The translations under genes and the position numbers were made by a program. This document shows, in pieces, positions 33,625 to 42,269 of a DNA stretch of 43,157 nt. Origin of the DNA: Streptomyces turgidiscabies Car8 (GTDB lineage Bacteria; Actinomycetota; Actinomycetes; Streptomycetales; Streptomycetaceae); assembly GCF_000331005.1 (NCBI RefSeq), contig NZ_AEJB01000212.1, forward strand, positions 1 through 43,157, written 5' to 3'. The notes under the pieces are model-generated. The model ran no database searches and had not been told where the DNA came from. It worked only from the letters and a program-made list of their open reading frames with translations. The stretch's first letter is position 1. Every line of letters starts with the position of its first letter.

Positions 33625-34614
33625 ATGACCGCGACCACGCAGGCCCACCCCGCCGCGCCTGCCGCCGCTTCCCGCACCGCCGCCCCGGCCTCGGCCCACC
33701 GCGCCCGCAAGGCGGCCCGCCGACGTCAACTCGCCGCGTGCGCCGTTCTGATGGCCCCGTTCTTCGCCCTCCTCGTCACCGTCTTCCTGATCCCTGTCGG
33801 CACGGCCGTCTATCTGAGCTTCTTCAGCGACGACCAGCCCGGCCTCGGCTTCGGCCCCGAACGCACGGTCTTCGTCGGCCTGCGCAGCTACGCCGCCGTC
33901 CTCACCGACCCGACGTTCCTGTCCGGGCTCGCCACGGTCGCCCTGTACTGCCTGATCTACATCCCCCTGATGGTGATCGGCGCGCTCGCGCTCGCCCTGC
34001 TCCTCGACTCCGGAGTCGTACGGCTGCGCTCCTGGGCCCAGCTCGGCCTGTTCCTGCCGCACGCCGTGCCCGGCATCATCGCCGCCCTCATCTGGCTGTA
34101 CCTCTACACACCCGGCATCAGCCCGGTCATCGACCTGTTCGCCAAGGCCGACATCACCATCGACTTCCTCGGCATCCACACCGTGCTCCCGTCGATCGTG
34201 AACATCGCCCTGTGGAGCAACCTCGGCTACAACATGGTCGTCTTCTACGCCGCACTCCAGGCCGTACCCCGCGAGGTCATCGAGGCGTCGGTCGTCGACG
34301 GCGCGGGCCCCGTCCGCACGGCACTCCAGGTCAAGACCCCGCTCGTGCGCACGTCGATCGTGATGGTCGCCATCTTCACCCTCATCTGGGCGCTGCAACT
34401 GTTCACCGAGCCCGTGCTGCTCAGTCAGTCCTCCCCGATGATCAACTCCCGCTTCTCGCCGAGCATGTACATCTACGACGCCGCCTTCACCCGCAACAAC
34501 TACAGCCTGGCGGCAGCCGCCTCGGTCGTCCTGCTCCTGTGCACGATCGCCCTGTCCTACGGCGTCACCCGCTGGACCAGCCGCGCCAACACCCCCGAGG
34601 AGACGGCCCGATGA
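33625..34614 (+). CDS. Sugar ABC transporter permease (MalF-like)
   Basis: A 329-residue membrane protein with about six helices. The cytosolic EAA loop for the ATPase is at EVIEASVVDGAGPVRTALQVKTPLVR (about residues 223-248). The charged N-terminal 30 residues are cytosolic. It forms the transport channel with the next protein. It overlaps the next gene by 4 bases (ATGA). The ribosome site AAAGGCAGG precedes the ATG. Confidence 0.93.
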   Translation: MTATTQAHPAAPAAASRTAAPASAHRARKAARRRQLAACAVLMAPFFALLVTVFLIPVGTAVYLSFFSDDQPGLGFGPERTVFVGLRSYAAVLTDPTFLSGLATVALYCLIYIPLMVIGALALALLLDSGVVRLRSWAQLGLFLPHAVPGIIAALIWLYLYTPGISPVIDLFAKADITIDFLGIHTVLPSIVNIALWSNLGYNMVVFYAALQAVPREVIEASVVDGAGPVRTALQVKTPLVRTSIVMVAIFTLIWALQLFTEPVLLSQSSPMINSRFSPSMYIYDAAFTRNNYSLAAAASVVLLLCTIALSYGVTRWTSRANTPEETAR

Positions 34615-35474
34615 GCACCGGCGACAGCACCCTCATGCGCCCGCGCCTGCTCGGCCGGGCCACGGTCAACGTGGTCGTCGCGCTCTCCGTCCTCTACACC
34701 CTGCTGCCCGTCCTGTGGCTGGTCCTCGCCGCAGGCAAGAACCGGGACGCGCTGTTCAGCAGCAACATCCTGTCGCTGAGCGACTTCTCGTTCGTCCAGA
34801 ACCTGCGCGACCTGTTCGCGATGGACGACGGCCTGTACAGCCGCTGGTACGGCAACAGCCTGCTGTACGCCGTCCTCGGCGCCGGTATCGGCGCCATGGT
34901 GAGCGTGGCCTGCGGCTACGCCTTCGACAAGTTCCGCTTCCAGCACAAGGAGAAGCTGTTCGGCCTGGTCCTGGCCGCCGTCATGGTGCCGCAGACGGTG
35001 CTCGCGCTGCCGCTGTACCTCATGGCCTCGAAGGCGGGCCTCGTCAACACCTTCTGGGCCGTGTTCATCCCCGTCCTGTTCAACCCGTTCGGCGTCTACC
35101 TCGGCCGTATCTTCAGCCAGGGCTATGTCCCCGACGAGGTCCTGGAAGCCGCCCGGGTGGACGGCGCGGGCGAACTCACCACGTACGTACGGGTGGCGCT
35201 GCGGATGCTCGGACCCGGGCTGGTCACCGTGTTCCTGTTCCAGCTCACCGCCATCTGGAACAACTTCTTCCTGCCGATGGTGATGCTCTCCGACCAGGAC
35301 CTCTACCCGGTCAGCCTCGGTCTGTACCAGTGGAACAGCTCGGCCTCCGTGTCGCCCGAGTACTACCCCGTGGTGATCATGGGATCGCTGCTCGCCGTCC
35401 TTCCCCTCATCCTCGCCTTCGCCCTGCTGCAACGCTTCTGGCGCAGCGGTCTGACCGCGGGCTCCGTCAAGTAG
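34611..35474 (+). CDS. Sugar ABC transporter permease (MalG-like)
   Basis: A 287-residue membrane protein with six predicted helices and the EAA loop EVLEAARVDGAGELTTYVRVALRM (about 179-202). It pairs with the upstream permease. The start at 34611 is coupled to the preceding stop. No ATPase gene lies in the locus; in streptomycetes such importers usually share the ATPase MsiK encoded elsewhere. Confidence 0.93.
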   Translation: MSTGDSTLMRPRLLGRATVNVVVALSVLYTLLPVLWLVLAAGKNRDALFSSNILSLSDFSFVQNLRDLFAMDDGLYSRWYGNSLLYAVLGAGIGAMVSVACGYAFDKFRFQHKEKLFGLVLAAVMVPQTVLALPLYLMASKAGLVNTFWAVFIPVLFNPFGVYLGRIFSQGYVPDEVLEAARVDGAGELTTYVRVALRMLGPGLVTVFLFQLTAIWNNFFLPMVMLSDQDLYPVSLGLYQWNSSASVSPEYYPVVIMGSLLAVLPLILAFALLQRFWRSGLTAGSVK

Positions 35475-35522
35475 CGCTCGCTCCACCGTCGTTCCCGACC
35501 AACAAGGAGTACCCGACCCCGA

Positions 35523-36554
35523 ATGACCGTGTCCTCGCCGGGCCCCGGCTTCCGCCCCCGTGCAGCTCTCGCCATGTCCCCGGACGCCGCGACCGCCGTC
35601 CTCGATCCCGCCTCGCTGGCCGCCCTCGCCGCCGTCTGCGACCTCGCCCCGCTGCCGGTACTCGACGACTTCGGCACCGGCCGCGCACGCGAGATCCTCG
35701 CCGACGTCGACCTCCTGGTCACCGGCTGGGGCTGCCCCGTACTGGACGCCGACGCCCTCGCGGCGGCGCCCCGGCTGCGGGCGGTCGTGCACACCGCGGG
35801 CAGCGTCCGGCCGCATGTCACCGACGCCTGCTGGGAACGCGGCATCGAGGTGTCGTCGGCCGCCGCCGCCAACGCCCTGCCGGTCGCCGAGTACACCCTC
35901 GCCATGATCCTGCTCAGCGGCAAAGAGGTCCTGGAACGGGCCCGCGCCTACGCCGCCACGCACACCCGCGACAACTGGCTGCGCACCTCCCGCACGATCG
36001 GCAACTACCGCCGCACCGTCGGCATCGTCTCCGCCTCCCTGGTCGGCCGGCGCGTCATCGAACTGCTGCGCCCACACGACTTCGAGATCCTGCTGTACGA
36101 CCCTTACGTCACCGACGCCGACGTCACCGAACTCGGCGTGGAACGCGTCGAGTTGGACGCCCTCTTCGCCCGCTCCGACACGGTCAGCCTGCACACCCCG
36201 CTGCTGCCCGCCACCCGGGGCCTGGTGAGCCGCACCCTGCTCGACGCCATGCGCCCCGGCGCCGTGTTCATCAACACCGCACGGGGAGGCGTCGTCGACC
36301 AGGACGCCTTGACCGACGCGGTCCGCGAGCGCCGCATCCGCGCCGTCCTCGACGTCACCGACCCCGAAGTCCTGCCGCCCGAACACCCGTTGTGGGACTG
36401 CCCCGACGCGCTTCTCACCCCCCACCTCGCCGGATCCCAGGGCAACGAGTGGCGCCGCCTGGCCGATGTCGCCGTCGCCGAGACGGAACACTGGGCATCC
36501 GGCGCGGGTTTCCGCCATCCCGTACGACGCGAAAGGCTGGCCTTCCTCGCATGA
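35523..36554 (+). CDS. D-2-hydroxyacid dehydrogenase
   Basis: A 343-residue NAD(P)-dependent enzyme of the 2-hydroxyacid dehydrogenase family. Catalytic residues are in place: Arg in INTARGGVVDQDAL, Glu in DVTDPEVLPPEHPLW, and His in LLTPHLAGSQGNEW. The nucleotide motif normally GxGxxG reads VGIVSASLVGRR, so the first two glycines are serines. It probably acts on a sugar acid or 2-oxo acid made from the imported compound. It starts 48 bp after the permease gene and overlaps the DUF2264 gene by 4 bases, so it belongs to the transport operon. Confidence 0.88.
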   Translation: MTVSSPGPGFRPRAALAMSPDAATAVLDPASLAALAAVCDLAPLPVLDDFGTGRAREILADVDLLVTGWGCPVLDADALAAAPRLRAVVHTAGSVRPHVTDACWERGIEVSSAAAANALPVAEYTLAMILLSGKEVLERARAYAATHTRDNWLRTSRTIGNYRRTVGIVSASLVGRRVIELLRPHDFEILLYDPYVTDADVTELGVERVELDALFARSDTVSLHTPLLPATRGLVSRTLLDAMRPGAVFINTARGGVVDQDALTDAVRERRIRAVLDVTDPEVLPPEHPLWDCPDALLTPHLAGSQGNEWRRLADVAVAETEHWASGAGFRHPVRRERLAFLA

Positions 36555-38479
36555 GCAGCACGACCCGTATCAGCAGCAGCGGCATCCCCTTCGAATTCCC
36601 GCCCGAGGACCGAGAGTCGAGCCCGTACACCGGGTACACGCGGGCCCACTGGGAGGCCGTGGCGGACGGGCTGCTGGCCGCCGCGTGGCGCTGGAGCACC
36701 CCGGGCGGCGCCCTGCTCGACCTGCCCGGCGTCCCCTCACGCTCGGGTGTGCGCTCCGACGGGCTCGAAGGCTACGCCCGCACCTTCCTCGCCGCCGCCT
36801 TCCGCGTCGCGGGCGCGAACGGCGACGACCCGCACGGCTGGCTCGACCGGTACGCCCAGGGCCTCACGGCGGGCACCCGCACCCCCGGCCGCGACGACAC
36901 CGAGTCCTGGCCGCTCATCCTCGACCACGACGTCCAGGGCCAGCCGATGGTCGAGTCGGCGTCCGTGGCCCTCGGCCTCAGGCTGACGGCGCCCTGGCTG
37001 TGGAAACGGCTCGACTCGGGCGTACAGGACCGGGCGGAGGAATGGCTGCGCGGCTCCCTGCGGCACTCGCCCGCGCCGAACAACTGGTACCTCTTCCCCT
37101 ACACGGTCGCCGGTTTCCTGGAGTCCGTCGGACGCGGCGACGCCGAGACGGCCAGGGCACGGGAGCGGGCCCTGGAGCTGATGGAGACCTGGTACCGGGG
37201 CGACGGCTGGTACGCGGACGGCGACGGCCGGGCCTTCGACCACTACAACGGCTGGGCCCTGCACCTCTACCCGGTCCTGGACGCTCACCTCGGCGACGAC
37301 CGGGAGGCGTCAGCCCGCTACGGCCCCCGCCTGCGCGAGCACCTCGACGGCTTCGGGCTGATGTTCGGCGGGGACGGCGCCCCGATCCACTTCGGCCGCT
37401 CCCTCTCGTACCGCTTCGCCGCCTCCGCCGCCGTCGGCCTGGGCGCCCTCACCGGCCACACCCCGCTCACCCCGGGCACGAGCCGCCGGCTGATCAGCGG
37501 CAGCCTCCGTCACTTCCTGGACCGGGGCGCGCTGACCGAGGACGGCCTGCTCACCCTCGGCTGGCACGGCCCGCACCAGGCCACCCTGCAGACGTACTCG
37601 GGCCCGGCATCCCCGTACTGGGCCTCGAAGGCCTTCGTGTCCCTCCTCGCCCCCGCCGACGCGCCCCTCTGGACGGCCCGCGAGGAACCGGCGCCCGTCG
37701 AGGAGGGCGACCGGGTGCTCGCGCTGCCCGCGCCGGGACTGCTGGTGCAGTCGACCCGCGCGGACGGGATCGTCCGGCTGCACAACCACGGCAGTGACCA
37801 CGTCCGCCCGCACGAGGGCGAGACGGCGGCCGAGGACGACCCGCACTACGGCCGCCAGGCCTACTCCACCCACTCCGGTCCGACCGCCCTCGCCAACATC
37901 GCCGACAACCACCTCTCCGTGGAGATCGGCGGCCGGGGCAGTGTCCGGCGCCGTATCCACCCACTGGGCGCGGGTCACGGGGACGGCTGGGGCTGGGCCG
38001 CCTCCTGGCACCGACCCGTGTTCACCGCCGGGCCGCCCATGCTGCCGGGCCTGCGGGTGGAGAGCGTCACGCTGGTACGGGGCCGCCACGAACTGCGCGT
38101 CCACCGCGTGACCGGCGCTCCCGCCGGGGCCCGGGTCACCCACACGGGATGGGCGACAGGCCCCGAGGAGGAGGAGGTGACGTCGGCGCTGTACGCCCTG
38201 TACGGCTGGAACCCCGACGCGGAGGAGACGCGCGCCCCGCAGGGCACCGCCTACACCCGCTGGGCCGTGGTCCCCCGCCTGACAGCCGAGACGTCCGGCA
38301 CCTCACTCCACGTGGCCCTGGCGGCCCTCACAGCCGACCCGGAACCACTCGTGCCGGAGCGGGTCGTCGCCGGCGTGGAGGTGACCGACACGACGGTCGA
38401 GGTGCGGTGGGCCGAGGACGGGGCCCGTACACGGATCACCTTCGAGCCGGTTGCGGTTCAGCACAGCACGCAGGATTAG
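36551..38479 (+). CDS. DUF2264-family protein, probable carbohydrate-active enzyme
   Basis: A 642-residue cytosolic protein. The N-terminal two-thirds (about 20-390) is a helix-rich alpha/alpha-barrel-like region with repeated WY/FDHYNGWALHLYP, NNWYLFPYTVAGF and HFGRSLSYRF motifs, typical of DUF2264. The C-terminal third (about 410-640) is beta-rich. There is no signal peptide. From memory, DUF2264 members have been linked with glycoside hydrolase family GH154 (beta-glucuronidases), but this should be treated as tentative. Being last in an importer operon, it could split the imported oligosaccharide inside the cell. ATG 36551 is coupled to the dehydrogenase stop; the frame is open far upstream, but that part is not coding. 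Confidence 0.85.
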   Translation: MSSTTRISSSGIPFEFPPEDRESSPYTGYTRAHWEAVADGLLAAAWRWSTPGGALLDLPGVPSRSGVRSDGLEGYARTFLAAAFRVAGANGDDPHGWLDRYAQGLTAGTRTPGRDDTESWPLILDHDVQGQPMVESASVALGLRLTAPWLWKRLDSGVQDRAEEWLRGSLRHSPAPNNWYLFPYTVAGFLESVGRGDAETARARERALELMETWYRGDGWYADGDGRAFDHYNGWALHLYPVLDAHLGDDREASARYGPRLREHLDGFGLMFGGDGAPIHFGRSLSYRFAASAAVGLGALTGHTPLTPGTSRRLISGSLRHFLDRGALTEDGLLTLGWHGPHQATLQTYSGPASPYWASKAFVSLLAPADAPLWTAREEPAPVEEGDRVLALPAPGLLVQSTRADGIVRLHNHGSDHVRPHEGETAAEDDPHYGRQAYSTHSGPTALANIADNHLSVEIGGRGSVRRRIHPLGAGHGDGWGWAASWHRPVFTAGPPMLPGLRVESVTLVRGRHELRVHRVTGAPAGARVTHTGWATGPEEEEVTSALYALYGWNPDAEETRAPQGTAYTRWAVVPRLTAETSGTSLHVALAALTADPEPLVPERVVAGVEVTDTTVEVRWAEDGARTRITFEPVAVQHSTQD

Positions 38480-38502
38480 GGGGGCCGGCAAAGTCGCGCG
38501 GT

Positions 38503-38533
38503 CAGCCCCGCGCCCTGCAGGGGCGCGGGGCTG
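38503..38533 (+). terminator. Strong GC hairpin at the end of the sugar operon
   Basis: CAGCCCCGCGCCC and GGGCGCGGGGCTG form a perfect 13-bp stem with a 5-base loop, 24 bp after the DUF2264 stop. A second weaker palindromic stretch (GCGGCTCCGCCGC, 38541-38553) follows. This type of sequence is found repeatedly between streptomycete genes and probably stops transcription from both sides, as a convergent gene ends at 38600. Confidence 0.75.
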
Positions 38534-38599
38534 TGTGGATCTGCGGCTCCGCCGCGGGGCGCGACCAGCCCCCACCGGCCCGCAGCCGACAAGCGACCC

Positions 38600-38806
38600 T
38601 CACGGCAACAACTTGTCCAGCGCCGCACGCCCCTCCGCCGCCAGCTTCCGCTCCGCCCAGGCAAGGTTGCGCGGAGTGAGGTCGCGGCCCGTGGCCAGCA
38701 CCAGATCCTCCGCCGACCCCCCGTGCTCCGCACCGGTGTGCAGCAGGGCGTCGGGGGTCGGGGTGTCGTCGGAGGGAGAGGGCGCATCGGAGTGCTGGAT
38801 CGGCAT
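38600..38806 (-). CDS. Small hypothetical protein
   Basis: A 68-residue protein with a good ribosome site (AAGGAG) before ATG 38806. The first 35 residues are polar and disordered-looking (Ser, Pro, Asp), and the rest is amphipathic helix: DLVLATGRDLTPRNLAWAERKLAAEGRAALDKLLP. No known motif is seen. The in-frame sequence extending upstream to 39067 does not look coding. Function unknown. Confidence 0.65.
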   Translation of the reverse strand: MPIQHSDAPSPSDDTPTPDALLHTGAEHGGSAEDLVLATGRDLTPRNLAWAERKLAAEGRAALDKLLP

Positions 38807-38899
38807 GACGTCTCCTTGCTCGACCGGACCTCTTACCACCATGCACAGCCCACGCCCGGCGCGCACCCCGCACCGGTACCGGGCCCCCTGTTCGTCCGC

Positions 38900-39318
38900 T
38901 CCCACCAGCGGCTCGTTCGACGGCGGAACGATCACCGCCGACGAGATCGGCCACGTACCCGGCTTCGGCGACCTGCGCTGCACCCGCGGCGGCCGGGGAC
39001 ATCTGGAGACGCTCGCCTCGGGGCGCGAGGAGGGCCGGGGGCGGCCCTCGCGCGCGATCCTCGTCACCGTCGGGCCGGCTGGATGTCACCGCGCACGTCG
39101 TCGGCGGCGGTGTCAGCCGCGCCTGGCACCTGCTCGGACCGGCCGTCCGTACGGCACCCGCCGCCGAACCGCCCCACAGCGGACGCCTAGTCAGCCTCGT
39201 ACGGGCATGGCTCGGCAGCGACGCCGGGGCGTCGGGGCGGCATCCCGCGCGGGACGAACTCGCCCCGGACACACGGGCGTACGGCGGCGGCGACGGTGCG
39301 CCGTCACTCGAACCGTGA
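38900..39318 (+). pseudogene. Remnant of a ROK-family sugar kinase gene
   Basis: Two reading frames together resemble the C-terminal half of a ROK kinase. Frame one has FDGGTITADEIGHVPGFGDLRC and GGRGHLETLASG, where the family's Cys-x-Cys-Gly...Gly-Cys zinc motif is degraded. After a shift near 39075 the second frame has DVTAHVVGGGVSRAWHLLGPAVRTA, like the ROK GGGVSRAG segment, and runs to a stop at 39316-39318. The ATP-binding N-terminal half is missing. The tail overlaps the end of yciO. A kinase here, next to a sugar locus, would have made functional sense. Confidence 0.6.
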
Positions 39319-39924
39319 CGTGTCTCCCGCGCCCCGCCGCACGATCTCGGCCTCCCCGCTGGAGAAGTCGATGACCGTCGTCGGCTCCGTACCGCAGTCC
39401 CCGGAGTCGACGACCGCGTCCACGACGTGGTCGAGCCGCTCCTTGATCTCCCAGCCCTGCGTCAGCGGCTCCTTCTCGTCGGGCAGCAGCAGCGTGCTGG
39501 ACAGCAGCGGCTCGCCCAGCTCGGCCAGCAGCGCCTGCACGACCGTGTGATCGGGGATGCGCACACCCACGGTCTTCTTCTTCGGGTGCAGCAGCTTGCG
39601 CGGCACCTCGCGGGTCGCCGGGAGGATGAAGGTGTAACTGCCCGGAGTGGACGCCTTCACGGCCCGGAACACGTCGTTGTCGACCTGCACGAACTGGCCG
39701 AGCTGCGCGAAGTTCTGGCACACGAGAGTGAAGTGGTGACGGTCGTCGAGCTGCCGGATCGACCGGATGCGGTCGATGCCGTCACGGCTGCCGAGCTGGC
39801 ACCCCAGCGCGAAGCAGGAGTCCGTCGGATACGCGATCAGCGCGCCGGAGCGGATGCTGTCCGCGACCTGACTGATCGTGCGGGGCTGCGGGTTGTCGGG
39901 ATGGACGTCGAAGTACCTTGCCAT
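39304..39924 (-). CDS. YciO-type Sua5/YrdC family protein
   Basis: A 206-residue protein of the Sua5/YciO/YrdC family. It fits the YciO branch: YPTDSCFALGCQL, IRSIRQLDDRHHFTLVCQNF, TPGSYTFILPATREVPRKLL, KKKTVGVRIPDH, EPLLSSTLLLP and PTTVIDFS match that group in order. YrdC/TsaC proteins make threonylcarbamoyl-AMP for tRNA t6A. YciO is a paralogue whose own role is less clear, so this is probably not the essential t6A enzyme. It is a cytosolic nucleotide-binding protein. The ATG at 39924 matches the family N-terminus. Confidence 0.88.
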   Translation of the reverse strand: MARYFDVHPDNPQPRTISQVADSIRSGALIAYPTDSCFALGCQLGSRDGIDRIRSIRQLDDRHHFTLVCQNFAQLGQFVQVDNDVFRAVKASTPGSYTFILPATREVPRKLLHPKKKTVGVRIPDHTVVQALLAELGEPLLSSTLLLPDEKEPLTQGWEIKERLDHVVDAVVDSGDCGTEPTTVIDFSSGEAEIVRRGAGDTSRFE

Positions 39925-40003
39925 CCGTCGAGCCTATGCCCTCGGTGAGGTAAGTTCCGGACGGTGATGCCGTGACAACCTGATCGACCGGGGGAGAGCA
40001 GTC

Positions 40004-41521
40004 GTGCCAGGCAGCAGGACCGGAGGCGTGGGCGACGGAGCCTCCGGCGGCTGGGCCGGCGAACTCCTCGACCACCTGCGACCGGGCGCCCGCGACCTGG
40101 GCAGGGTGACCGACTGGCTCGCCGGAACCATCGAGGCGGAGGTGTCCCTCCAGGACGTGACCGGTGCCCTCCTCGCCGGCGCCCGGCTGCCCGCGGACGA
40201 CGACCTGGTGAGGGACGTCTCCACCGGCAGAATCGCTTCCGCGGCGGTGCACGTACACGGACGCCATGTCAGGCTGGCCGCACTCGGACACCCCGTCACC
40301 AAGGCTGTGCTCGCGGTGGCCCGTACCGAACCGTTCGACCGGCGTGCCACCGACATCGTCGCCCGTACGGTCTGGGTGCTCGAACTGCTCCTGAGGGAAC
40401 GCGCGACGACAAGCGCCGAACGCCGGCTGGACCGGGCGACCGCCGACCTCAGGCTCGCCATCCTGCAGCTGCTGATGGTGGGTGACACCATCGCGGCCCG
40501 CCGGGTCGCCGCCGGTCTCTGGCCCGGCCTGTTCGACACCGACACCGCCTGTGTCTACGTACTGGAAGTCCGCGCCGCACACCGCGACGACCTCGCCGAG
40601 GAGTGCCAGGAGGCAGCCGGGGGGCACGCGTTGATCGTGCGCTGTCCGGCCGTGGACGAGCATCTGATCGTCGTCGCGCCCATCGGCCACGGCCAGGACC
40701 TGGCGGGTCCGCAACTGCGCTCGGTCGTCGGCCAACACCCGGACACCTTCATCGGCGGCAGCGTCCGGCACGGCCTGGCCCAGACCGCCACGGCGTACGG
40801 ACAGGCCGTCAGCGCCCTCGCCGTGGCCCGCTTCCGCCCGGACCGGGCGGCCGTGTACGCCGAACGCACCCACCCCGAGCGGCTGATGAACCCACTGGCG
40901 CTGCGCGGCTGGGCTGACCGGCTGCTGAGCCCGCTCGACGACCTGCCCCATCACACCCGGGCCGAACTCCTCGCCACCACCCGCCTCGGGTTCTCGTTCA
41001 CCGCGGTCAAGACGGCGATCATCCTCGGCGTCAGCCGCAACACCGTGCGGGCCCGGATGGAACGCGTGGAAGGACTGCTCGACGCCGACTTCTCGGACCT
41101 CACGACCCGGGCCGCCGTCCAACTGGCCCTGAACACCCAGGCGGCGGTCCCGGACGAGCCGCGCCCGGCCGCGGCCCCGTCGGCCGGACTGACCGAACTG
41201 CTGCGCACGGATCCGCTGCTGGCCTGGGCGAACGGACTCCTCGGCCGCCTCGCCACGGACGCACGGGATCTACGGCGGACGGTCCGCACCTGGATCGCCG
41301 TCGGCGGCAACGCGGAACGCACCGCCCAGGTGCTCGGCCTCCACGCGCAGACCGTGCGCGACCACGTACGCAGCGCGGAACCCGTCCTCGAACGCCAGCT
41401 TCTCGCCGGCGGCAGCGACCTGTACGAGGTCGTCCTCGCCCATCTGGCACTCGGTGACCTCGACACACCCGACGACGACCGGACGAAACGGGGCCATCCG
41501 GGCGGGACCGTGCACGAGTGA
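40004..41521 (+). CDS. PucR/CdaR-like transcriptional regulator
   Basis: A 505-residue protein starting at GTG. It resembles PucR/CdaR regulators, with a sensor-like N-terminal part and C-terminal helix-turn-helix units: FTAVKTAIILGVSRNTVRARMERVEGLL (about 325-355) and, near the end, a second similar unit (AERTAQVLGLHAQTVRDHVRSAEPVLERQL). The paired HTH copies are unusual; most relatives have one. The N-terminal 80 residues have no clear domain. It is alone in its unit and divergent from yciO. Target genes and ligand are unknown. Confidence 0.8.
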   Translation: MPGSRTGGVGDGASGGWAGELLDHLRPGARDLGRVTDWLAGTIEAEVSLQDVTGALLAGARLPADDDLVRDVSTGRIASAAVHVHGRHVRLAALGHPVTKAVLAVARTEPFDRRATDIVARTVWVLELLLRERATTSAERRLDRATADLRLAILQLLMVGDTIAARRVAAGLWPGLFDTDTACVYVLEVRAAHRDDLAEECQEAAGGHALIVRCPAVDEHLIVVAPIGHGQDLAGPQLRSVVGQHPDTFIGGSVRHGLAQTATAYGQAVSALAVARFRPDRAAVYAERTHPERLMNPLALRGWADRLLSPLDDLPHHTRAELLATTRLGFSFTAVKTAIILGVSRNTVRARMERVEGLLDADFSDLTTRAAVQLALNTQAAVPDEPRPAAAPSAGLTELLRTDPLLAWANGLLGRLATDARDLRRTVRTWIAVGGNAERTAQVLGLHAQTVRDHVRSAEPVLERQLLAGGSDLYEVVLAHLALGDLDTPDDDRTKRGHPGGTVHE

Positions 41522-41840
41522 GTCCTCGGCCCGGGAGAGAGGGCATGGGCGCGATACACGCCGTGCCCGCCCGCACGTAGGTTCGCCTGGACGTCGGTGC
41601 TCCGGTTGGGCGCGCCTCCCCTGGCGGGGGGCCCGGGAGCGCCGGTGTCCGCGCAGTGGTGCCTGGCCGGAAAGCGGCCCCGAGGACCCGCGGGTGCGGG
41701 GGAGGCGGCCGGCACGGGGGTGCGGCCGCGCCCCGCGCCCGCGTACTTTCCGACGCACGGTCCCTCTCTCCACCGCCCGGTCGTCGACGTCGCAGGTGAG
41801 CGGTACGAATAGCCGGCGGGTTCTGGGGCACCCGGGGGCC
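41522..41840. other. 319-bp intergenic stretch
   Basis: Very GC-rich and without recognisable coding sequence or strong dyads. The promoter of the DUF6479 gene should be in its right part, but no clear -35/-10 pair stands out. Confidence 0.45.
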
Positions 41841-42224
41841 ATGAAACTGGCAGAAGCAGCAGACGCGGGACAGGTGCTCGCCGCATCGAGCAACGTACTC
41901 AATGTGGTCGCCGCCTTCGCCGGTGGCCTGATCGTGGTGGCCCTGCTGATCTGGGCCGTCCGGCTGGGGGTGAAGGCCAAGGAGGCGGAGTCGCCCCCGC
42001 CCAGGCCGGACGAGCAGCCCAGGCTGCCGGAGTCCGGGCCGGTGCACGAGGAGCGCGAGATGCGCGAGCCCAACGAGGTGCCGCACACCGTGGAGGAGAG
42101 CGAGCGGCTCAATCCGCACAACCTCCACTCCGCCGGCACGAAGCGCGGCGAGGACCAGACCCGTCCGCGCTGGTCGCCCGGCAACAGCGGCTCCTTCGGC
42201 AGCGGCGGCTCCGGCAGGAAGTGA
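41841..42224 (+). CDS. DUF6479-type single-pass membrane protein
   Basis: A 127-residue protein with one transmembrane helix (about residues 22-45, NVVAAFAGGLIVVALLIWAV), then a polar, proline- and charge-rich cytosolic or external tail ending in a Gly/Ser-rich stretch. This layout matches streptomycete DUF6479 proteins, whose role is unknown. ATG 41841 gives the short polar leader; earlier in-frame codons lack support. It is 45 bp before the methyltransferase gene on the same strand, so co-transcription is possible. Confidence 0.75.
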   Translation: MKLAEAADAGQVLAASSNVLNVVAAFAGGLIVVALLIWAVRLGVKAKEAESPPPRPDEQPRLPESGPVHEEREMREPNEVPHTVEESERLNPHNLHSAGTKRGEDQTRPRWSPGNSGSFGSGGSGRK

Positions 42225-42269
42225 CGGGATCTGGTGGTCGGTGCGTGACCCGGCTCATAGAGTGGCCGC

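Noticed and set aside
34557..36518. 653-residue minus-strand frame
   Set aside because: Antisense to the permease and dehydrogenase genes, without any domain-like sequence.
34715..36550. 5' part of a 1254-residue frame that includes the DUF2264 gene
   Set aside because: The first 600 residues overlap the permease and dehydrogenase genes out of frame and are Arg/Pro-rich. Homology-like sequence starts only at ATG 36551.
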